Positions 59,395-64,000 of a DNA stretch of 64,000 bases are shown piece by piece. The stretch's first letter is position 1, and each line of letters opens with the position of its first letter. The position numbers and the translations under genes were made by a program. The notes beneath the pieces were generated by a model. It did no database searches. It was given only the letters and a program-made list of their open reading frames with translations, and was not told where the DNA came from. Source of the stretch: Catenulispora sp. MAP5-51. Lineage in GTDB: Bacteria > Actinomycetota > Actinomycetes > Streptomycetales > Catenulisporaceae. The stretch lies in assembly GCF_041261205.1 (NCBI RefSeq), contig NZ_JBGCCH010000001.1, positions 310,001 through 374,000 of the forward strand, given 5' to 3'.

Positions 59395-59538
59395 CGCGGG
59401 GCTCCTTCGACCCGGCCATGATCGGCCTGATGTGGTTTGGGCTGATTCGCCTTCCGAACGTACCCGGGCCCGACCCGTTCCGCCCCCGGAATGCGGCACC
59501 CCGCGCCCGGCGAGTCGGCGGGGCGCTACGTTGGGAGC

Positions 59539-62500
59539 GTGCCCGACCGATCTTCCTTCGCCAAGCCCGCGGGCCTCAGCCTCGGCGGTAGCCCTGACCT
59601 GGCCGAACGTCGCTGGCGGCAGGCGCTGGCCGACGCCGGCCTGGACGTCGGCTTCGGCGCGCGGCGGCGTGCCGAGTACAGCGCCGACGCCTCCAACTAC
59701 CGGCACGTGCCCCGCGGCGTCGGCTTCCCGCGCGACGCCGACCAGGTCGCCGCGGCCGTCCGGATCTGCCGCGCGCACGGCGTGCCGGTGACGCTGCGCG
59801 GCGGCGGCACCTCGGTGGCCGGGAACGCCATCGGCGAAGGGCTGGTACTGGACTGTTCGCGGTACTTCGGGCGGGTGCCGGAGGTGGACCCGCACGCCCG
59901 GACGGCGCGGGTGGAGCCCGGAGTCGTCCTGGAGGCGCTGCAGGCCGCCGCGGCCCCGCACGGGCTGCGCTTCGGCCCCGACCCCTCGACGGCCTCACGC
60001 TGCACGGTCGGCGGCATGATCGGCAACAACGCCTGCGGGGCCCGCTCGCTGGCCTTCGGCACCACCTCGGACAACGTGCTGGCCCTGGACCTGCTGCTCG
60101 CCGACGGCACGCGGACCACCGCGCGCCGCGGCACCAGCGGCGTGGCAGCCCTCGACGACCGGCTGCGGGTCCTGGTCGGCAAGCACGGCGAGGCCGTCCG
60201 CCGCGAGCTGGGCCGCTTCCCGCGCCAGGTGTCCGGCTACGCGTTGCAGCACCTGCTGCCCGAGAACGGGTTCGACGTCGCCAAGGCGCTGGTCGGCTCC
60301 GAGGGCACGCTGGCCGCGGTGCTCGGCGCCGAGCTGCGGCTGGTGCCGGTGCTGCGGGACCGGGTGCTGGTCGTGGCCGCGTACCCGGACATGGTCACGG
60401 CGGCCGCCGACGTGCCGCGCGCGCTGCCGCATCAGCCCTCGGCGATCGAGGGCCTGGGCTCGGAGCTGGCCGAGGTGTGGGCCGCGCGGCGCAAGCGGGC
60501 GCTGCCCGCCTCGCTGCCGGCCGGCGGCGGCTGGCTGTTCATCGAGACGACCGCGCGGCAGGCGCCGGCGGTGGTCGCGGACCTGGCCGGGGCGCACGCC
60601 ACCCGGGTGGTCGCCGACGAGGCCGGGCAGCGCGAGCTGTGGCGCATCCGGGAGGACGGCGCGGGCCTGGCCACGCGGACGGCCGAGGGCTCCGAGGCGT
60701 GGCCGGGCTTCGAGGACGCGGCGGTGCCGCCGGAGCGGCTGGCGGACTACCTGCGCGGGTTCGAGGCCTTGATGCAGAGCGCGGGACGCAAGGGGACGGT
60801 GTTCGGGCACTTCGGCGAGGGGTGTCTGCACGTCCGGATCGACCACGATCTGCAGACCGTCTCAGGACGCCAGCAGTTCGCGGAGTTCACCGCCGCCGCG
60901 ACCGAACTGGTCGTCACGCACGGCGGCTCGGTGTCCGGCGAGCACGGCGACGGACAGGCGCGCTCGGCCTTGCTGGCCGCGATGTACAGCCCTGAGCTGC
61001 TGCACGCGTTCTCGGAGTTCAAGGCGGCCTTCGACCCCGGCGCGGTCCTGAACCCCGCGATCCTGGTCGCGCCGCGCGATTTCGCCGCGGACCTGCGCGC
61101 GCCCGGGGTGACGCAGGCGGCGCCGCCGGAGCTGGCACTGGCGGCCGACGACGGGGACTTCGGGCGCGCGGTGCGGCGGTGCGTGGGCGTGGGCAAGTGC
61201 CGCAGCGCGGCGGGCGGGGTGATGTGCCCGTCGTTCCGCGCCACCGGGGACGAGAAGGACTCCACGCGCGGGCGTGCCAGGGTGCTGCAGGAGATGCTCG
61301 ACGGCCGCACGGTCGGCGGCGGGTACCGGGCCCCGGAGGTACTGGACGCGCTGGACCTGTGCCTGGCGTGCAAGGGCTGCAAGACGGACTGTCCGGTCGG
61401 GGTCGACATGGCCGCGTACAAGACGGAGGTGCTGGCGAAGCACTACCGGGGGCGGCTGCGGCCGGCGGCGCACTACTCGCTGGGGTGGCTGCCGGTGTGG
61501 GCGCGGCTGGCGGGCTTCGCGCCGCGGGTGGTGAACCGGGTGATGGCCTCGTCGCTGGCGCCGGCGCTGAAGCGGGCCGGGGGGATCGCCGCGGAGCGGG
61601 CGCTGCCGCGGTTCGCGGTGCGGTCTTTCTCGCGGCGGCGGAGCGATGCGGCTGCGGCGGGGCGGCGGTTCGGCGGGGTGGGAGGTTCGCGGCCGGGTGC
61701 CGGCGGACCGGCGCCGGTGGGCTCGCAGGTTGGCGGCGACGCGGGGTTGCGAGCCGGCGGCGAGGCGGCTCCGGCGCCGGAAAACGGTGTGGGCTCAGGG
61801 CCCGGCGCGTGGTCGGCGTCGGGGCTGTGGGAGCTGGCCGGCACGCGCACCGTGGTCCTGTGGGCCGACACCTTCACCGAGAACTTCACTCCGGCGGTCG
61901 GCGAGGCGTTGATCGCGGTCCTGCGCGCCGCGGGCTTCCGGGTGCTGCTGCCGCCGCGTACCGGGTGTTGCGGGCTCACGTGGATCTCGACCGGCCAGCT
62001 CGGGACCGCGCGCCGCGTCATGGCCCGGACGCTGGAGGCGATGCGCCCGGCGGTGGAGGCGGGGCTGCCGATCGTGGTGCCCGAACCCAGCTGCGCGGCG
62101 ACCCTGCGCGAGGAGCTGACCGAGCTGCTGCCCGCGCACCCGCTCGCGGCGAGCGCCGCGGAGCTGGTGACCGGCCCGGCGCAGTTCCTGGCCCGGCACG
62201 CGCCGGAGTGGCGCCCGCCGGCGTCGCCCTGGCGCGGGCACAAGGCCCTGATCCAGATCCACTGCCACCAGTACGCCTCCGGCGCGACCGGCGAGGCCGA
62301 GGTCGAGCTGCTGGCGCGCGCCGGTGTCGACGCACGCGTCGTGTCCGGGTGCTGCGGACTGGCGGGCGACTTCGGCGTGACCGACGGCCACTACGAGGTG
62401 TCGATGGCCGTGGCCGAGCTGAACCTGCTGCCCGCGATCCGCTCGGCCACGAGCGACACCCTCCTCATCGCCGACGGGTTCAGCTGCCGCACGCAGATCG

Positions 62501-62577
62501 AGCAAGCCGTGGCCGAGCGCCGGGTGTGGCATGTCGCGGAGGTGCTGGCGGCGGGGCTGCCGACGGTTGAGGGGTGA
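59539..62577 (+). CDS. FAD-linked oxidase fused to Fe-S CCG-domain protein (GlcD-GlcF/YdiJ-like)
   Basis: 1012 residues from GTG 59539; TACGTT 7 nt upstream and no ribosome site suggest a leaderless start. FAD-binding PCMH domain (about 55-235; TLRGGGTSVAGNAIG, GGMIGNNACGARS) and FAD-oxidase C domain with VSGEHGDGQARS. Then come two Fe-S clusters (CVGVGKC..GVMCPS; CLACKGCKTDCPVGVD), a low-complexity Gly/Ala/Pro linker (about 705-755), and two CCG domains (GCCGLTW, CCGLAGDFG). It oxidises D-lactate, D-2-hydroxyglutarate or glycolate and passes electrons to the respiratory chain. Monocistronic. Confidence 0.9.
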   Translation: MPDRSSFAKPAGLSLGGSPDLAERRWRQALADAGLDVGFGARRRAEYSADASNYRHVPRGVGFPRDADQVAAAVRICRAHGVPVTLRGGGTSVAGNAIGEGLVLDCSRYFGRVPEVDPHARTARVEPGVVLEALQAAAAPHGLRFGPDPSTASRCTVGGMIGNNACGARSLAFGTTSDNVLALDLLLADGTRTTARRGTSGVAALDDRLRVLVGKHGEAVRRELGRFPRQVSGYALQHLLPENGFDVAKALVGSEGTLAAVLGAELRLVPVLRDRVLVVAAYPDMVTAAADVPRALPHQPSAIEGLGSELAEVWAARRKRALPASLPAGGGWLFIETTARQAPAVVADLAGAHATRVVADEAGQRELWRIREDGAGLATRTAEGSEAWPGFEDAAVPPERLADYLRGFEALMQSAGRKGTVFGHFGEGCLHVRIDHDLQTVSGRQQFAEFTAAATELVVTHGGSVSGEHGDGQARSALLAAMYSPELLHAFSEFKAAFDPGAVLNPAILVAPRDFAADLRAPGVTQAAPPELALAADDGDFGRAVRRCVGVGKCRSAAGGVMCPSFRATGDEKDSTRGRARVLQEMLDGRTVGGGYRAPEVLDALDLCLACKGCKTDCPVGVDMAAYKTEVLAKHYRGRLRPAAHYSLGWLPVWARLAGFAPRVVNRVMASSLAPALKRAGGIAAERALPRFAVRSFSRRRSDAAAAGRRFGGVGGSRPGAGGPAPVGSQVGGDAGLRAGGEAAPAPENGVGSGPGAWSASGLWELAGTRTVVLWADTFTENFTPAVGEALIAVLRAAGFRVLLPPRTGCCGLTWISTGQLGTARRVMARTLEAMRPAVEAGLPIVVPEPSCAATLREELTELLPAHPLAASAAELVTGPAQFLARHAPEWRPPASPWRGHKALIQIHCHQYASGATGEAEVELLARAGVDARVVSGCCGLAGDFGVTDGHYEVSMAVAELNLLPAIRSATSDTLLIADGFSCRTQIEQAVAERRVWHVAEVLAAGLPTVEG

Positions 62578-62586
62578 GAGGGCGTC

Positions 62587-63321
62587 TCACTTACTGATCG
62601 GCGCGCCCCACCCGTCGTAGTACCCCCCGAGCCGCTCGGCCATCTCGTGCAGCTCCCACACCACCCCGTGGATGTAGTCCAGCTCGACCGCGTCCTCGCG
62701 CTCGACGTGCACCATCCACTGCCCGTTCCGCTCCTCCACCTCGCCGGTGAACCCCGCGTTCTGCGCGTCGGCCAGCAGGGTCCGGGCGCGCGCCTCGTCC
62801 GGGACGCCCATGTAGTGGTCCACCGGGCGGGGCATGTCGTGCCGGTCTCCGTGTTCGGCCAGTGACTGCACGACACGGCGGTCCATCAGGTACTGCATGC
62901 TGCGCACGTCCGGCCACAGGAACTCGTGGTAGTACCGCCACTCCGGGTCTTCCTCGGCGAAGGTCTCCAGCTCGTAGTCGCCCGACTCGCTCTCCACCTT
63001 CGCCACCACGGCGCGGCCGTCGGCGTGCGCGGGCAGGTGGAAGAAGTGCTCGCGGTAGCCGCCGTTGGTCAGGCAGGCCAGGTAGATCGCGCGCGTCTGG
63101 TCGCCGAGGGCCTGGACCAGGGCGTCCTGGAGGGCGTACATCGCCTCGTTCTCGGTGCCGTCGGGCAGGCCGTTCTCGCGCGGGGCGCGCAGGGCGTGGC
63201 GGACGTGCAGGCGCTGGGGGTGGGTGCCGCTGTCGGCGACGTCCTGCAGGTCCAGGTCCAGGCTGATCACCGCCGGCGTGCCGTCGACCCGGCAGGTGTA
63301 GACATCCCAGCCCAGACTCAC
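62587..63321 (-). CDS. DUF695 and RraB-domain protein
   Basis: 244 residues from GTG 63321 with GGGGG upstream; the open frame before it is less likely coding. The N-terminal ~130 residues match the DUF695 layout (WDVYTCRVDGTPAVISLDLDL, YREHFFHLPAHADGR). The C-terminal ~90 match RraB (DHYMGVPDEARARTLLADAQNAGF, VHVEREDAVELDYIHGVVWELHEMAERLGGYYDGWG). RraB regulates RNase E in gammaproteobacteria; its role in actinobacteria is unknown. Ends 9 bp from the converging oxidase stop. Confidence 0.8.
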   Translation of the reverse strand: MSLGWDVYTCRVDGTPAVISLDLDLQDVADSGTHPQRLHVRHALRAPRENGLPDGTENEAMYALQDALVQALGDQTRAIYLACLTNGGYREHFFHLPAHADGRAVVAKVESESGDYELETFAEEDPEWRYYHEFLWPDVRSMQYLMDRRVVQSLAEHGDRHDMPRPVDHYMGVPDEARARTLLADAQNAGFTGEVEERNGQWMVHVEREDAVELDYIHGVVWELHEMAERLGGYYDGWGAPISK

Positions 63322-63416
63322 GAGAACCCCCTCGGCGTGGCCGGCATGATCCCGGCGGCGTGCCGATTTTCGCACGCCGCGGGCGCCGGCGAGGGCCGTT
63401 CTCGCCGATCAGACGA

Positions 63417-63983
63417 TCAGCCCGTCGGGCCGCCGGTCGGGGTGGCGTTGCCCAGGCCGTTGGCCGAGGAGCTCTGCGTCGGCGGGTTCGGGGTGCTCGG
63501 CACGCTCGAAGGGCTCCCGCTGCCGCTCGGCGACGAGGTCGGACCCGAGGGGGAGCTGCTGGACCCGGTCGAGGTGCCCGTCGAGGGCGTGTCCGGCGTG
63601 GTCGGCGCGGAGTCGGAGCTCTGCGGCGTCGAGGGCGTGGTGCCCGGGTCGCTGGAGCCGGACGAGGCCGGGGAGGAGGAGTCCGGCTTCTGCGACGGGG
63701 TCGAGTTCTCGTGCGTGCCGCCGCCGGGGTTCTGCTCGCCGGGCTGGTTGGTGGAGCCACCGCTGTGACCGGGGTCGTTGGTGAACACATTGCTGTGGTA
63801 ACCGGGGAACTCGCCCTTGCGGGCCACTTCCAGCGCCGTCACCGCGCCGGTGCCGATCATGAAGCTCGCGATCGCCGCCGCCAGCAGTGGCTTGCGGCCC
63901 GGGAGGCGGTCCTTCCAGCTGCGCGGAGTGTCCGATATGTCTGAAGTGTCCGAAGGATCCGGAATGACCGTCGGGAGCACCAC
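63417..63983 (-). CDS. Membrane protein with long Ser/Thr/Pro/Gly-rich C-terminal tail (possibly 5'-truncated)
   Basis: 188 residues if started at GTG 63983, but the frame stays open to the window end (PHAQTV upstream), so the true start may lie outside. A basic segment and one membrane helix (KPLLAAAIASFMIGTGAVTALEVA, about 32-55) are followed by ~125 residues of Ser/Thr/Pro/Gly low complexity. The tail is probably extracellular. It could be the C-terminal part of a kinase or other membrane protein. No domain was recognised. Confidence 0.55.
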   Translation of the reverse strand: MVLPTVIPDPSDTSDISDTPRSWKDRLPGRKPLLAAAIASFMIGTGAVTALEVARKGEFPGYHSNVFTNDPGHSGGSTNQPGEQNPGGGTHENSTPSQKPDSSSPASSGSSDPGTTPSTPQSSDSAPTTPDTPSTGTSTGSSSSPSGPTSSPSGSGSPSSVPSTPNPPTQSSSANGLGNATPTGGPTG

Positions 63984-64000
63984 GGTCTGCGCGTGCGGCC

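Noticed and set aside
1-64000. CRISPR arrays, tRNA or rRNA genes, insertion sequences, prophage genes
   Set aside because: No regularly spaced repeats of CRISPR length, no tRNA-like cloverleaf sequence, and no transposase, integrase or phage structural gene was recognised.

Overview
The window is a chromosomal segment of a very GC-rich actinobacterium. Codon third positions are almost all G or C, GTG and TTG starts are frequent, several genes look leaderless, and the gene families are typical of soil filamentous actinobacteria (Tat-exported flavoproteins, SigE-family sigma factor, Ser/Thr kinase, S53 peptidase, ROK and PadR regulators). A Catenulispora or Streptomyces-like organism fits, but the species cannot be fixed from the sequence alone. 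No rRNA, tRNA, CRISPR array or insertion sequence was recognised.

Layout. 1-2.8 kb: end of a phospholipase C, a 3'-truncated YVTN beta-propeller gene and a secreted S53 peptidase. 2.9-10.7 kb: a sugar-utilisation locus (ROK regulator, ThuA-like protein, aldehyde dehydrogenase, lipoprotein sugar-binding protein, two permeases, aldo/keto reductase) with no ABC ATPase of its own. 10.8-15.9 kb: membrane Ser/Thr kinase, Tat-exported KstD-like flavoprotein, SigE-type sigma factor and putative anti-sigma protein. 15.9-21.7 kb: darcynin-like/NmrA pair opposite a LysR regulator, an orphan sugar-binding lipoprotein, a small secreted peptide and a lipase with TIG domains. 21.8-27 kb: two-component system, two small exported proteins, an esterase whose reading frame runs on without a stop, and a secreted beta-helix protein.

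27.1-31.8 kb is the most unusual part. A UvrD/FBH1-like helicase with a C-terminal PD-(D/E)XK nuclease is followed by a frameshifted DCL/DUF3223 protein, and faces a divergent CoiA-like nuclease whose promoter holds a perfect inverted repeat. The base composition looks less GC-extreme than the flanks, so this is a candidate acquired DNA-processing or defence island.

31.8-42 kb: lipid-type enzymes (FabG-like SDR, MaoC hydratase, SCP-2), a VOC/BBE-oxidase pair, a DHA2 exporter with divergent TetR, a DUF2797 protein, and an SDR-TetR operon with a palindromic operator. 42-48.8 kb: a four-gene minus-strand operon (lipase, P-loop kinase, PEP mutase-like enzyme, GNAT) and two tandem paralogous acyl-CoA synthetases. 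48.9-58.6 kb: a large FtsX-type permease, a secreted beta-protein, an Rrf2-MFS-GH20 operon, two small hypotheticals, and a PadR-ABC ATPase operon whose permease is not adjacent. 58.6-64 kb: a double VOC protein, a fused GlcD/GlcF-type oxidoreductase, a DUF695-RraB protein and a Ser/Pro-rich membrane protein cut by, or close to, the window edge.

Short tandem repeats recur across the window, either in frame inside poorly conserved N-termini or directly at and after stop codons.
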